Shown here in pieces: positions 18,340 to 28,613 of a stretch of DNA of 53,486 bases. The DNA comes from Nitrososphaerota archaeon (GTDB lineage Archaea; Thermoproteota; Nitrososphaeria; Nitrososphaerales; Nitrosopumilaceae). Numbering within the stretch: the stretch's first letter is position 1; each line of letters begins with the position of its first letter. Below the pieces are notes generated by a model. That model was not told the origin of the DNA and did no database searches. It saw only the letters and a program-made list of their open reading frames with translations. Location: NCBI GenBank assembly GCA_022573895.1, contig JACZTB010000001.1:1-53486 (forward strand), given 5' to 3'. The translations under genes and the position numbers were made by a program.

Positions 18340-19081
18340 CTTCTACCTCTTTTGCTCTCTCTATTATCAAATCTATCATTTTCTCATCTGTTCCTAAATG
18401 TTTTGTAATATAGGTTTTTTTTAGATTAGAATTTTTAAGAGCTGGTACCAAATCATTATTGATGTCAGTTTTTACATGTGCTCCTTCATGCAGAAAATAA
18501 AAAACGATTATTAGAACTTCAGGATTATCATTTTCACATTTTTTTATTCCTTCAACAATATCTGGTTGTTCTATTTCTAACCAACATCGACTCACATTTC
18601 TATAGAAATCTTTTAGTTCATTTACTATATAGTTTAGTGACATTTGTGCATTAGGATCTTTACTTCCATGCCCAATAATCATTACATCTACATCTTTTTT
18701 TGGAAGAGTTATTTGGTTTTCTTTGAGTGTTGTAGATATTCTGTTTTCAACTATATCGACCAAAGTTTTGTGCATACTCATTTGCTTTGTAACAACAAAT
18801 TTTACTTTGGTGTCTTTTTGAAACTTCATTACATCAGTGACTGCATTTTTTACTTTTTTACCAGGATACAAAAAGTAAGGAACTATAGTTAACGAATCAA
18901 TATCTTCTTTGAGACATTTAGTAATTACTTCTTCAATGTATGGTGGTACTACCTCTAAAAAGCAAAAATCTGTGAACACATAGTCTCCTTTTGCCTTTAT
19001 TTCTTCACAAATAGTCTCTAATTCTTTAGATACCTCTATTTCTCTACTCCCTCTGTCAATAAGTAATAATCCACGCTTCAA
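18329..19081 (-). CDS. cbiX: Sirohydrochlorin cobaltochelatase, two-domain CbiX type
   Basis: Inserts cobalt into sirohydrochlorin at the start of anaerobic corrin synthesis. The 250 residues form two CbiX repeats. The C-terminal repeat has the catalytic pattern MIIGHGSKDPNAQ and the second His in LHEGAHVKTDI. The N-terminal repeat has LLLIDRGSRE and LYPGKKVKN at the matching places, so both His are replaced. It therefore looks like one active and one degenerate domain. The start is TTG at 19081, sharing TTGA with the cbiG stop (4-bp overlap). Confidence 0.88.
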   Translation of the reverse strand: MKRGLLLIDRGSREIEVSKELETICEEIKAKGDYVFTDFCFLEVVPPYIEEVITKCLKEDIDSLTIVPYFLYPGKKVKNAVTDVMKFQKDTKVKFVVTKQMSMHKTLVDIVENRISTTLKENQITLPKKDVDVMIIGHGSKDPNAQMSLNYIVNELKDFYRNVSRCWLEIEQPDIVEGIKKCENDNPEVLIIVFYFLHEGAHVKTDINNDLVPALKNSNLKKTYITKHLGTDEKMIDLIIERAKEVEDAN

Positions 19082-20130
19082 TTTAGAATCCTCGCAATGG
19101 CTATAGTCAAATTTGGTGGGAATTTTTGCTTTTCTACAACTAATTCTCCTCCAGAAACCTTGATTGCTGCAGCTTCAGATACACTTGCAGTTCCCTCAAA
19201 TACTTTCACAGTTTCTGAAGGATTTGGAGCAGAAATCTTGGCTAAATCTTCTCTGTTTACATATTCTACAGGAATTCCCATTTCCTCTCCAAAGTCTATC
19301 AGTCCTTGAACATCTTGTGGTTTTTTTATTGATACTAGCTTTACAATTGACTTTGAACTAAGCTTAAATTTTTCTAAACAACTTTCAACACCTTCTCTGA
19401 TTGTTTCTTTTGAAGTATCACCGTGTAATCCAACACCAATTACTAAACTTGGAGGACGATATATTACAGACTCTTTAACAAAATCTCCATCAATAATTCT
19501 ATCAGAAATTATGAGATACGCTTTAGAACTTGATTTCTTCAAGTCTTCTAAACTATCATAAATTGAGACGTTTCTTGGTAGTTCTTTATACCAATTTTTT
19601 TTGCCTACATCTTGAAAAACACCAATAGGTTCTCCATTTACCATATGTGCGCTAATTTTAGTTACAGTAGATTCATCATCAATTTTCCAATTAAATTCTC
19701 TTCCTACTAGATCCACTGCAATAGTTTTGTTAACATCTGCTGCAGTAGTTATTACTGGTAAAGCACCTAATTTTTCTGCAATTTCTTGGGTTAGCTCATT
19801 AGCCCCTCCAATATGACCTGATAATACACTAATCACAAAATTTGTTTTATCATCAATAACAATAACTGCAGGATCTGTTTTTTTATCTTTCAAATGTGGT
19901 GCAATTAATCTAATCACTGCACCTAAAGAAAATAGGCACACTAGTGCATTATTGTTTTTAAAAAGTTCAACAATTTTTTCTGATGTAGACTCTGAATACC
20001 ATATTATTCCACTGTTTTCATTTGATAATTTAGCAGGTGCAAAAATACTCCAGCCAGGAAATAGTTCTTTTAGATTTTGTCCAATATTGACTCCATTTTT
20101 GGTTATTGCAAGTACTGCAGTTTTTTCCAT
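19078..20130 (-). CDS. cbiG: Cobalt-precorrin-5A hydrolase
   Basis: CbiG opens the lactone ring of cobalt-precorrin-5A and releases acetaldehyde. The N-terminal part has ALVCLFSLGAVIRLIAPHL and the family block VLSGHIGGANELTQ; the C-terminal domain has VIGVGLHGDTSKETI and PNPSETV. I take the ATG at 20130 (MEKTAVLAITKNG, 350 residues) because the longer frame up to 20205 would run into cbiD. This leaves 19 nt after cbiD. Confidence 0.93.
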   Translation of the reverse strand: MEKTAVLAITKNGVNIGQNLKELFPGWSIFAPAKLSNENSGIIWYSESTSEKIVELFKNNNALVCLFSLGAVIRLIAPHLKDKKTDPAVIVIDDKTNFVISVLSGHIGGANELTQEIAEKLGALPVITTAADVNKTIAVDLVGREFNWKIDDESTVTKISAHMVNGEPIGVFQDVGKKNWYKELPRNVSIYDSLEDLKKSSSKAYLIISDRIIDGDFVKESVIYRPPSLVIGVGLHGDTSKETIREGVESCLEKFKLSSKSIVKLVSIKKPQDVQGLIDFGEEMGIPVEYVNREDLAKISAPNPSETVKVFEGTASVSEAAAIKVSGGELVVEKQKFPPNLTIAIARILN

Positions 20131-20149
20131 AATCAAAACTTTATAAATT

Positions 20150-21265
20150 TCATAAAATACCTTGCTCTCCTGATTTTCTAGCCAGAGTCTTTCCATCAAA
20201 ATCAAATAATATCACATCAATCGGAACTTTTTCTTCAGAATATTTTCTCATGTGTTTATACGTTTCACTACAAATTAATTCAAAAAATCCTTTAACATTA
20301 TTTTCCTGAATTATCTCAGAAACATGTCTTGCTGTATTTGCTTTTTTAATACTTTGAATTATTGTTTCTTCTGCATTTGATTTTCTTGCTAATTCTGCTA
20401 GAAAATTCATGTCTACCTTTGAACCTTTAACATGAGTTTGTTTTACTCCTGCAGCCATCTTTGCAAGTTTTCCAATAAAGCCAACAACATATGCTTTCTC
20501 TATATTTTTTTTACCACATTGTTGAATTGTGTATCCTGAAAAATCACCCATCTGCACAAAACAATGTTCTGGCAAATCAACGATCTTCTTTGCAAAATCT
20601 TCACTTCTTCCACCTGTTGTCAGTACTACTGTGTAATTTCCCATTGCAATTGCAACATCCAAATTCTGTCTAATTGACGCTGCATAAGATGCTGTAGAAA
20701 ATGGAATAACAATTCCACTGGTACCTAAAATTGAAATTCCATTCTGAATTCCTATTCTTGGATTATCTGTTTTAGGTCCTAACTCTCTTCCCTTAGGTAC
20801 TGAAATCACAACTCTGATTCCTTTTCTTACAAGAATTTTTTCTCCGACTTGTCTTAAATTCTCAATAATCATTTTTTTGGGAACTGGATTGATTGCAGGC
20901 TTGTTAATTTCCAAACCTAAACCGGGCTTGGTGACTATACCTATCCCTTCTCCTCCATCAATATCTATTTCATCTACTTTTTCTGTAAATGATAGTTTAA
21001 CTATAATTTCTGCACCATGAGTGACATCAGGATCATCTCCACCATCTTTAATTACAGAGCATTTTGCTTTATTGGATTCAAATTCACAAGAATGTATTGG
21101 AATTTGAAGAAAAGTTCCCTTAGGTAATGTAATATCTACAGTTTCTGTTTTTTGCTGATTAATTATTGATAATAGTGCAGCCTTAGCTGCAGCAGTTGCT
21201 GAACTTCCAGTGGTATAACCTGTTCTTAATTTTGTCTTTTTTTCTTCCATATCTACAGTATTCAT
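20150..21265 (-). CDS. cbiD: Cobalt-precorrin-5B (C1)-methyltransferase
   Basis: CbiD methylates C1 of the corrin precursor using S-adenosylmethionine. The 371-residue protein carries the N-terminal LRTGYTTGSSATAAAKAAL signature, the DGGDDPDVTHG block, GISILGTSGIVIPFS and GFIGKLAKMAAG, all characteristic. It is the first gene of the minus-strand cbiD-cbiG-cbiX-cbiC chain and is divergent from the SDR gene. MetK, the source of its methyl donor, is encoded 0.9 kb away. Confidence 0.95.
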   Translation of the reverse strand: MNTVDMEEKKTKLRTGYTTGSSATAAAKAALLSIINQQKTETVDITLPKGTFLQIPIHSCEFESNKAKCSVIKDGGDDPDVTHGAEIIVKLSFTEKVDEIDIDGGEGIGIVTKPGLGLEINKPAINPVPKKMIIENLRQVGEKILVRKGIRVVISVPKGRELGPKTDNPRIGIQNGISILGTSGIVIPFSTASYAASIRQNLDVAIAMGNYTVVLTTGGRSEDFAKKIVDLPEHCFVQMGDFSGYTIQQCGKKNIEKAYVVGFIGKLAKMAAGVKQTHVKGSKVDMNFLAELARKSNAEETIIQSIKKANTARHVSEIIQENNVKGFFELICSETYKHMRKYSEEKVPIDVILFDFDGKTLARKSGEQGIL

Positions 21266-21344
21266 TTTACTGTATTAATTCTTGTTTGCATAACGTTCAA
21301 AATCTTGTAAATAGATTTAAAATTAAAAATAACTTGGGATTCTT

Positions 21345-22214
21345 ATGGTTAAAAGTCATCAGATAGTTATTACTGGAGCAAGTGGTTTTGTTGCAAGAAA
21401 TCTCAGAAAGTATTTGTCTGAAAAAAACATTAAATTAATTTCAATATCACGAAATGATTTTAAACAATTTAAAAATGAGTTAAAAATTATTTCAATAAAT
21501 TATGATGAAAAAATCCTTCTTCCAAAAATTCAAAATTCAGATGCAATAATTCATCTTATTGGGATTGGAACACAATCAATTAAGACTGATTATGATTTGG
21601 TAAATGTTGAATTTACAAAGCATATTGTAAATTTAAGTAAAAAAGCAAAAATCAATAAATTTATTTTTACAAGTGGTCTTGGCGTTTCACCAAATACTTC
21701 ATTAGGATATTTTATTTCTAAATATAAAGCAGAGAGACTAATTGTAAATTCTGGACTAAATTATACAATTTTTAGACCTTCATATATTGTTGGAAAAGAT
21801 GATCTGTTTACAAAATATCTAAAAAAACAAATTAAGAAAGGAAAAATTGAAATTCCAGGATCTGGAACTTATACAATTCAACCAATTTACATTAATGATG
21901 TGGTGAAAGTTTTTCTTCAATCAGTTCTTCAAACAAAATTTAGAAATAAAATTATTGATCTTGTTGGTCCAGACTACATTACTTTTGAACAATATGTTAA
22001 ACTTTTTTCTAAAGGAACTAAAACAAGCATTAAAAAAATTAATCTAGAAGATGTTTATCACACTGCAATAACTGATTCAAAATCTGATTTTGGGGTTGAT
22101 GATCTCAATATTCTAATTGCCAGTTTTAAAGGAAATCATAATAAATTAAGAAAGATTACTAAAATGAAATTTCAGTCAGTTATTGAGTTGTTAAAGTCCG
22201 GCAGATTGCTTTAA
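21345..22214 (+). CDS. Atypical SDR NAD(P)-binding protein (NDUFA9/epimerase-like)
   Basis: A 289-residue extended/atypical short-chain dehydrogenase. The nucleotide-binding motif near the start is [12 protein letters not shown], and an active-site type YxxxK is present in [11 protein letters not shown]. The order of blocks ([37 protein letters not shown]) resembles NDUFA9-like and NmrA-type epimerases. The substrate is unknown. It starts at ATG 21345 and overlaps the convergent metK end by 24 bp. Confidence 0.82.
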   Translation: MVKSHQIVITGASGFVARNLRKYLSEKNIKLISISRNDFKQFKNELKIISINYDEKILLPKIQNSDAIIHLIGIGTQSIKTDYDLVNVEFTKHIVNLSKKAKINKFIFTSGLGVSPNTSLGYFISKYKAERLIVNSGLNYTIFRPSYIVGKDDLFTKYLKKQIKKGKIEIPGSGTYTIQPIYINDVVKVFLQSVLQTKFRNKIIDLVGPDYITFEQYVKLFSKGTKTSIKKINLEDVYHTAITDSKSDFGVDDLNILIASFKGNHNKLRKITKMKFQSVIELLKSGRLL

Positions 22215-23357
22215 TATTTCAGCCTTGTCTGTTTTTTCCCAAGTGAATTCTGGCTCATTTCTTCCAAAATGACCATATGATGCAGTTTTTTTGTAAATTG
22301 GTCTCTTCAAATCTAATTGTGAGATTATCCCTAATGGTTTCAAATTAAAATTTTTTCTAACCAGATCTTCAATCTGATTTTCTGGAATTTTGTTTGTTCC
22401 AAATGTATTGACATAAAGTGATACTGGTTCGGCTATTCCTATTGCATATGCAAGCTGTACCTCACATCTATCAGCTAAACCTGCTGCAACAAGATTTTTT
22501 GCAATGTATCTGCACATATAGCTTGCAGATCTATCCACTTTAGAAGGATCCTTTCCTGAGAAAGCTCCACCTCCATGTCTTCCAAATCCACCATAAGTAT
22601 CAACAATAATTTTTCTTCCTGTTAAACCAGCATCTCCATGTGGGCCACCAATTACAAATTTTCCAGTAGGATTTATGTGAATTCTAATTTTATCATTCCA
22701 AAGATTTCCTAAAACTGGTTTGATTACTTTATTAATAATCTCTCTTGAAATCTCCTCTTGAGAAATCTCTGGTGCATGTTGTGTTGCAATTACAATTGTT
22801 TCAATTTTTGTTGGTTTATCATCCTCGTATCTAACAGAAACTTGTGTTTTTCCATCAGGTCTTGCCCAAGGAAGAACCTTCTTTTTTCTCACTTCAGATA
22901 GTTTTTGTGCAAGTTTTTGTGCAAGTAAAATTGGCATTGGCATAAGCTCTTCTGTTTCATTTGATGCATATCCAAACATTGATCCTTGATCTCCTGCTCC
23001 TTGTTCTTTCTCTTCAGTAGCTGTAACACCTTGACTGATATCTGGACTTTGTGCATGAAGATGTAAAGTTACTTTACAAGATTCAGTATCAAACATCAAG
23101 TCTTTGTTATTATATCCAATATCTCTAATTATTTTTCTCACTAATTCTTCTTGAGCTTTTTTATCAAAATTTGCTTTAGATGTAACCTCTCCAGATACTG
23201 CTACAAAATCTGTTGTAACCATTGTTTCAACTGCTACTCTTGAATCTGGGTCTTGTCTGAGAAATTCATCCAAGAATGCGTCAGAAATATTGTCACATAT
23301 TTTATCTGGATGTCCTTCAGTTACTGACTCCGATGTAAATAGAAAATTATTCCTCAT
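22191..23357 (-). CDS. metK: S-adenosylmethionine synthetase, bacterial/eukaryotic type
   Basis: Makes S-adenosylmethionine from methionine and ATP. The 388 residues carry the canonical MetK blocks: [19 protein letters not shown] near the start, [12 protein letters not shown], and [19 protein letters not shown]. This is the form usual in bacteria and eukaryotes rather than the divergent archaeal MAT. It lies behind the LSm gene on the minus strand with 14 nt between them, and overlaps the SDR gene at the 3' end by 24 bp. Confidence 0.96.
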   Translation of the reverse strand: MRNNFLFTSESVTEGHPDKICDNISDAFLDEFLRQDPDSRVAVETMVTTDFVAVSGEVTSKANFDKKAQEELVRKIIRDIGYNNKDLMFDTESCKVTLHLHAQSPDISQGVTATEEKEQGAGDQGSMFGYASNETEELMPMPILLAQKLAQKLSEVRKKKVLPWARPDGKTQVSVRYEDDKPTKIETIVIATQHAPEISQEEISREIINKVIKPVLGNLWNDKIRIHINPTGKFVIGGPHGDAGLTGRKIIVDTYGGFGRHGGGAFSGKDPSKVDRSASYMCRYIAKNLVAAGLADRCEVQLAYAIGIAEPVSLYVNTFGTNKIPENQIEDLVRKNFNLKPLGIISQLDLKRPIYKKTASYGHFGRNEPEFTWEKTDKAEILKQSAGL

Positions 23358-23371
23358 AAAACCACGATTAA

Positions 23372-23617
23372 CTAGAGTTCATTTTCTAGTTTGATAAATA
23401 ATACATTATTACCTCTTACAATTACTCTTCCATAATTTGCAACAGTTTTGCCATCATGTACTTCTTCAGCATCAGTCATTATCAGATTCATATATGAATC
23501 GACATTATCCATTTTTCCTTTGTACTCAACTTCATTTTTCAGTCTTACAGTGACTCTCTTCTTTATACTTTTTTGAAGAACTGTCAAAGGTCTTTTTGCG
23601 GTAGTTGCTTGTGACAC
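23372..23617 (-). CDS. LSm/Sm-like RNA-binding protein
   Basis: An 81-residue Sm-fold protein of the SmAP type. Sm1 is visible as [27 protein letters not shown]-like strands (the [12 protein letters not shown] segment is diagnostic) and Sm2 as [14 protein letters not shown]. Such proteins form heptameric rings that bind U-rich RNA. It starts with GTG at 23617 and precedes metK, probably in one transcript. Confidence 0.92.
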   Translation of the reverse strand: MSQATTAKRPLTVLQKSIKKRVTVRLKNEVEYKGKMDNVDSYMNLIMTDAEEVHDGKTVANYGRVIVRGNNVLFIKLENEL

Positions 23618-23725
23618 TAATGATTCACTTATTTTGCAACTTTGTTCTCTGGAATAAAAGCCTTACCTACTTCACGAAAATTGGAATTCTTTAAATTTTT
23701 TCTTCTTTTTCTAATAATTACACAG

Positions 23726-24385
23726 ATGATCTCTACTGGTTTACAAAAATTGGATGAATTTTTATCCGGAGGAATTCCTAACGGTGTGATTGTAGATATA
23801 TTTGGTGGAAATGGAACCGGCAAAACTCTCTTATTACTACAATTATCAATAAACTCAATTAAAAATGGTGGCGATGTTCTGTATTTAGATACAACCGGTG
23901 GATTCAGACCTGAGCGAATATTGGAAATTCAAAAGCAATCTAAAAAACAAATTAATTTTCTCGAAAAAATTACAGTATCTAGAATAACAAACACCTCGGA
24001 ACAAATAAAATCCCTAAAAAACTTTGAAAGAAAAGATTTTTCTTTAATCGTAATTGATAATATAACTGATTTGTTTTCTTATGAATATAAAAGAGATGAA
24101 TCTATTTTTGAAAAAAATTCATTATTCATAAAATACATGCATGAATTATCAAAATTTGCAATTGCAAAAAAAATTCCTATCATTGTTAGTAATATGATTA
24201 GAACCATAGAAGGTAAAGAAGTTGAAAATATGAAAAGTGCCATTGATCCTTATACTCATATCAAAATTCATCTTTCTAAAAGCTCATCGAAATTTAAAGG
24301 AAAAATTTATTGGGCACTAAACGGCGAATACTTTTTTTACAAAATACATGTTTTAGGATTATCTGATTATACTGAAGATATTTAA
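23726..24385 (+). CDS. RadB-like RecA-superfamily ATPase
   Basis: A 219-residue RecA-fold protein. The start ISTGLQKLDEFLSGGIPNG is typical of RadA/RadB proteins; Walker A is GGNGTGKT at 27-34 and Walker B is FSLIVIDNITDLF. It lacks the N-terminal helix-hairpin-helix of RadA, which makes it RadB-like (a recombination mediator) or a thaumarchaeal paralogue. I take ATG at 23726 since the frame upstream of it (from 23642) adds an unrelated hydrophobic segment. Downstream lies the Lhr helicase. Confidence 0.75.
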   Translation: MISTGLQKLDEFLSGGIPNGVIVDIFGGNGTGKTLLLLQLSINSIKNGGDVLYLDTTGGFRPERILEIQKQSKKQINFLEKITVSRITNTSEQIKSLKNFERKDFSLIVIDNITDLFSYEYKRDESIFEKNSLFIKYMHELSKFAIAKKIPIIVSNMIRTIEGKEVENMKSAIDPYTHIKIHLSKSSSKFKGKIYWALNGEYFFYKIHVLGLSDYTEDI

Positions 24386-24407
24386 TGGTCAATCATAAAG
24401 TTTTTCA

Positions 24408-24521
24408 ATGGTAACAATTTTTGATTCAATTCCAATAATCACTGTAGTTTTACTTGCACTTGGACTAGTAGGTATAATGGTTTATGAAAGATCAAAATCA
24501 ACAGACGAATCAAATTCTTAA
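24408..24521 (+). CDS. Possible small single-span membrane protein (37 aa)
   Basis: An ATG frame of 37 residues with one hydrophobic stretch of about 19 (IPIITVVLLALGLVGIMVY) followed by a positive charge pair and a polar tail. It fills the gap after the RadB-like gene and overlaps the lhr start by 38 bp in another frame. Composition fits a small membrane peptide, but there is no family match and chance cannot be excluded. Confidence 0.35.
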   Translation: MVTIFDSIPIITVVLLALGLVGIMVYERSKSTDESNS

Positions 24522-27219
24522 TTCTCTATTTGAGAAATTCGGATTTTCCAAATTAACTGAAATTCAGAAAAAAGCTTCACCAATTATTTTACAAAAGAAA
24601 GATTGTCTTGTAATTGCTCCTACTGGTTCAGGAAAAACTGAATGTTGTGTAATTCCAATTTTTTCTATGTTAAAAAATTCAAAGAAGATTGGAAAAATCA
24701 AAGCTATCTACATCACTCCTTTACGGGCATTAAATCGTGATGTATTTCGAAGAATAACAAAATATGCACATAATAATCAACTATCTATTGAAATCAGACA
24801 TGGAGATACTACTCAAAAAGATAGAAAAAAAATCAGGGATAATCCTCCAGACATTCTAATTACAACACCTGAAACTCTTGTTATTCTATTAACACAAATT
24901 AAAATGCTGAATGCATTATCTGATTTAGAATGGATTATAATTGATGAAGTACATGAGTTACTAGCTAGTGAAAGAGGTACTCAACTATCCATAAGTATTG
25001 AAAGATTAGAACTAAATTCAAAATATCCTCTCACAAAAATAGGATTATCTGCTACCATTGGAAATTTTGATGAAGCAGGGAAATTTGTTGTAGGCACCAA
25101 AAGAAAATGTCAGGTTATTCGAGATAAATCACTAAGAAAATATGATGTAGAAATACAGTTTGTTGATGGAACAATTTCTGATGTTGCAGAGAAAATTATT
25201 GAATATGTCTCTGAACTTGACTTAGATTCTCCAATACTTCTGTTTACTAATACTAGAGGCGAGGCAGAATTTTTAGCTTCAATTTTAAAAGAAAAATCTC
25301 CTATACCAATTGAATTACATCATGGTTCTCTATCAAAAGAAGTTCGAGAAGAAACTGAACTTACTTTACGAGAAGGAAAACGTGGGATTATTGTATGTAC
25401 ATCTTCACTAGAATTAGGGTTAGATATTGATTCAGTTGAATTGGTGATTCATTATGGTTCTCCAAGACAAGTATCAAAATTAATTCAAAGAATAGGAAGA
25501 AGTAAACATAATCTAGATACATCAGCCAAGGGGCTTATTATAACAAATAATTCTGATGATGAATTTGAAGCTCGAGCCATACTTGAACGCGTTCAAGAAG
25601 GTTCAATTGAAGAGCAAAAAATTCACGATAGCTCTCTTGACGTTTTGGCTCATCATTTAGTTGGATTAACAATGCAGATTGGAGAAATTTCAGTTGAGAA
25701 AGCTTTTGAACTTGTGACAAAAGCATATCCGTTTCGTAATTTACAACTGGAAGATCTAATTGATGTATTGGATTTACTTGATTCAAACTATCTGATTTTT
25801 TTTGATAGAACAAAAATGACTTTCTGGAAGAAAGGGCGCTGCTTCAAGTATTATTTTGAGAACCTTTCAACAATTCCGGATATTCTCAAATTCAAAGTCT
25901 TTGATAGTGTAGGAAAAAAAATCATTGGATCATTAGATCAAAGATTTGTAGGTGATTTTGGCGATTCTGGAAATATCTTTGTACTAAAAGGCTCACAATG
26001 GAGAATACTAAATGTAGATGAAAAATCATTCACTGTAAATGTTGAACCTTGTAGAGGTGGAGGAATTACTGTTCCTTATTGGGAAGGTGAAAGTATTCCA
26101 ATTGATTATAATACTGCAAGGAAAGTAGGAGTTTTTCGTGTTAGAGTAAAAAATGGAACACTAAAACTAATTAATAAAACAATTGAAAAATTAAATTTTG
26201 ATCATGTTCCTGATGAAAATCATATTATTATTGAATCAAGTAAATCACGAGGTTCAATTGTAATCCATTCGTGTTTTGGCACAAAAATTAATTCTACATT
26301 ATCAACATTACTTTCTTCTATGTTGTCTTCTCTATTGGGATCTGTTGTTGATTCTCGCTCTGATGGTTATCGAATCGTTTTATCTTCTAGATCAAGAATT
26401 TCTGAAAAACTTTTCCTTGAAGTTCTAAAGGACGATTATGATCTTTTTTCAATGGTTACTACTTCTTTAACAGGAACTCATAATGTTAACTGGAGAACAT
26501 GGTGTGTCGCAAAAAAATTTGGAATAGTAGGACGTGGAGCAATTTATGAGAGGAAATCTGCCAGGTTTTTATACGAACGTTATTCAAAAACTCCACTTGT
26601 ACATGAAGCACTAAGAGAATTGTTTCATGATAAATATGATTTAAAAAATTCTGAAATAATACTTGAAAAAATACGTGAAAATAAAATTTCTGTTAAATGG
26701 TTAGAAGTAGATAACTTCTCAAAATTAGCAGAACCAATATTGGATCACACTGCAAAATACTATGCAGCTCCCGCAAATCTTGATAAAGGAATTATTAATC
26801 TTGTAAAAGCAAGACTTGCAAAGACTAAGCATCGTTTAATTTGTGCAAGATGTGGAAAATGGGAACGTGTGGTAGAAACTAATGAGGTAAAAAGTATCTT
26901 GATATGTCCGTATTGTAAGGCAAGACAAATCACTGCTACTTATTATTCTGATTATGATTTACCAAAAATCATTCAAAAAAAACATGCAGGAAAAAAACTC
27001 TCTTCAGATGAAAAACACAAGTTTGATCGTGCCTGGAAAGTTTCTTCTTTAATAGAAAATTTTGGCAAGATTGCCATTACTGTATTATCTGGATATGGTG
27101 TAGGAGCAGATACTGCTGCAAGAATATTGCGAAATATGGTAGATGAAGAATATCTATTCAAACAAATCTATGAAGCAGAAAGACAATATATTGTCACAAG
27201 AGGTTTTTGGGATTCTTAA
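24484..27219 (+). CDS. lhr: Lhr-type superfamily 2 helicase
   Basis: A large ATP-dependent helicase implicated in DNA repair. The 911 residues have Walker A APTGSGKT at 45-52, DEVH at 154-157, the SATIGN motif III, and motif VI LIQRIGRSKHN, then the winged-helix and Lhr-core domains. A C-terminal zinc ribbon is formed by C787/C790 and C808/C811. It sits next to a RadB-like and an RPA-like gene, a DNA-metabolism neighbourhood. The stop shares TTAA with the convergent RPA gene. Confidence 0.9.
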   Translation: MKDQNQQTNQILNSLFEKFGFSKLTEIQKKASPIILQKKDCLVIAPTGSGKTECCVIPIFSMLKNSKKIGKIKAIYITPLRALNRDVFRRITKYAHNNQLSIEIRHGDTTQKDRKKIRDNPPDILITTPETLVILLTQIKMLNALSDLEWIIIDEVHELLASERGTQLSISIERLELNSKYPLTKIGLSATIGNFDEAGKFVVGTKRKCQVIRDKSLRKYDVEIQFVDGTISDVAEKIIEYVSELDLDSPILLFTNTRGEAEFLASILKEKSPIPIELHHGSLSKEVREETELTLREGKRGIIVCTSSLELGLDIDSVELVIHYGSPRQVSKLIQRIGRSKHNLDTSAKGLIITNNSDDEFEARAILERVQEGSIEEQKIHDSSLDVLAHHLVGLTMQIGEISVEKAFELVTKAYPFRNLQLEDLIDVLDLLDSNYLIFFDRTKMTFWKKGRCFKYYFENLSTIPDILKFKVFDSVGKKIIGSLDQRFVGDFGDSGNIFVLKGSQWRILNVDEKSFTVNVEPCRGGGITVPYWEGESIPIDYNTARKVGVFRVRVKNGTLKLINKTIEKLNFDHVPDENHIIIESSKSRGSIVIHSCFGTKINSTLSTLLSSMLSSLLGSVVDSRSDGYRIVLSSRSRISEKLFLEVLKDDYDLFSMVTTSLTGTHNVNWRTWCVAKKFGIVGRGAIYERKSARFLYERYSKTPLVHEALRELFHDKYDLKNSEIILEKIRENKISVKWLEVDNFSKLAEPILDHTAKYYAAPANLDKGIINLVKARLAKTKHRLICARCGKWERVVETNEVKSILICPYCKARQITATYYSDYDLPKIIQKKHAGKKLSSDEKHKFDRAWKVSSLIENFGKIAITVLSGYGVGADTAARILRNMVDEEYLFKQIYEAERQYIVTRGFWDS

Positions 27220-28613
27220 TTTTTCTTTATAATTTTAGAAAACGCCGTAAGAAATAGATCTATTCTACCTTCAAGCCCTGCTTTAGCATTTAATCCTGTA
27301 ATTGATACTATTTCTCCTAACTCACATTTGTCAATTATCCTTGCTTGATTTCTCCAACCTTTTACCCAAATCTGACCTGTATCATCTTCAACAAACATTT
27401 CTGATAGTGCTATTGATTCTCCAGATTTTGTTTGAACTTCACGTCTTTCAGGAACTTTCAATATTATGGATTCAATACAATAATTTCCATCTGCTTTAAC
27501 AGCATTAATTTTTGTTCTAAGTTGAGATAATGATGGAATAGATTCATCATTATCTAATTTTCTTACAAAAGAATTTTCATCTAGTGTAACTGAATTACCA
27601 TAAACTTTTGATGGCATACACTCTATTACATCTCCTTCAACACAAATACTAGTTGAGTTTGTCAAATCACTAATGTTGAATAGATTTTTTTTGTTATCAA
27701 CAGCTAAAATCATTTTTTTACCATTATCTGTTGTTAATATAGAAAGAACTCTCACAATTACTGGTTCTGCTTCTTTTCCTCCTTCAATTTCAATAATAGT
27801 TGCATCATTTCCATGAATTTCTAATCCTTGATTTCCTGATCTTACTTTTACTCCAAGTAATCTTACTTTGGCTGACTGTGAAATCATATTTGGGATTGAT
27901 GATTCATCTTTCCCCCAAAGAACAACTCTCATCGTATTACCGTCTTTTCCTTTTAGTCTCATTCTAAGGGCTTTTCCAGGTTTACCTCGAGAATTTGTAA
28001 ATTCCATTCCACTGATTATTCCGTCAGTTATTCCTGAAATTACAAGATCTTTTTGTCCTTCTTGTAGTTCGCTAACATCTTTTGTGATAGTATCTATGCT
28101 TGGAATTTCACTATCTGACTCAATTGTTTCAATATTTGAACCTGAACCAATATTGATAGTAGGAGAACCATCAAGATCAGATTTTACATATGCTTTGATA
28201 ATTTTTATTAAATCTCCAGGTTTCAGATTTTCAATTACAGGCAAATTTGCTTTTTCATCCCACAGTTTTACACTAGCAGTTGAATTTGTATCATATACAG
28301 TCATTGTTCTTAGAAAAAATGCTGAACCATCTTTTCTTGAAAACTGTTTTGCAGGTGAAAGATTCAAAACTCTTGTTTCTAAAGAAATTTCTTTTGCTCC
28401 AGCATATAGATCCTTCAACTCCATTTCAATTTTTAGTGGTTCTGATAGAGTAATACCATAATCAGATGCTATCAAAAATAATGCTCCTTGATCTGTCAAG
28501 TATCCTGCACCAATTTTTTCTTTTTTTCGCTTGATCTGTTCTTCAATATCTTCTTTAGTTAATTCAGGTTTTTGTTCGAGCAGTTTATCAATAAGATTTT
28601 TAAATTCTGACAA
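27216..28613 (-). CDS. Replication protein A-like ssDNA-binding protein with several OB folds
   Basis: A 465-residue OB-fold protein. After a helical N-terminal segment (KNLIDKLLEQKPELTKEDIEEQIKRKKEK) come three to four OB domains, recognisable in VLNLSPAKQF-type strands, VKLWDEKANLPV, RVVLWGKDESSIP and GQIWVKGWRNQARI. This arrangement is that of archaeal RPA large subunits, which coat single-stranded DNA in replication and repair. No zinc finger is visible. The start is TTG at 28613. The last four bases are shared with lhr. Confidence 0.87.
   Translation of the reverse strand: MSEFKNLIDKLLEQKPELTKEDIEEQIKRKKEKIGAGYLTDQGALFLIASDYGITLSEPLKIEMELKDLYAGAKEISLETRVLNLSPAKQFSRKDGSAFFLRTMTVYDTNSTASVKLWDEKANLPVIENLKPGDLIKIIKAYVKSDLDGSPTINIGSGSNIETIESDSEIPSIDTITKDVSELQEGQKDLVISGITDGIISGMEFTNSRGKPGKALRMRLKGKDGNTMRVVLWGKDESSIPNMISQSAKVRLLGVKVRSGNQGLEIHGNDATIIEIEGGKEAEPVIVRVLSILTTDNGKKMILAVDNKKNLFNISDLTNSTSICVEGDVIECMPSKVYGNSVTLDENSFVRKLDNDESIPSLSQLRTKINAVKADGNYCIESIILKVPERREVQTKSGESIALSEMFVEDDTGQIWVKGWRNQARIIDKCELGEIVSITGLNAKAGLEGRIDLFLTAFSKIIKKN

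Noticed and set aside
23642-23725. N-terminal extension of the RadB-like protein
   Set aside because: The extra hydrophobic segment is not part of RadA/RadB proteins, and ATG 23726 starts exactly at the family N-terminus.
27868-28461. 197-residue frame opposite the RPA-like gene
   Set aside because: The sense strand carries OB-fold sequence with normal composition; the antisense product looks random.
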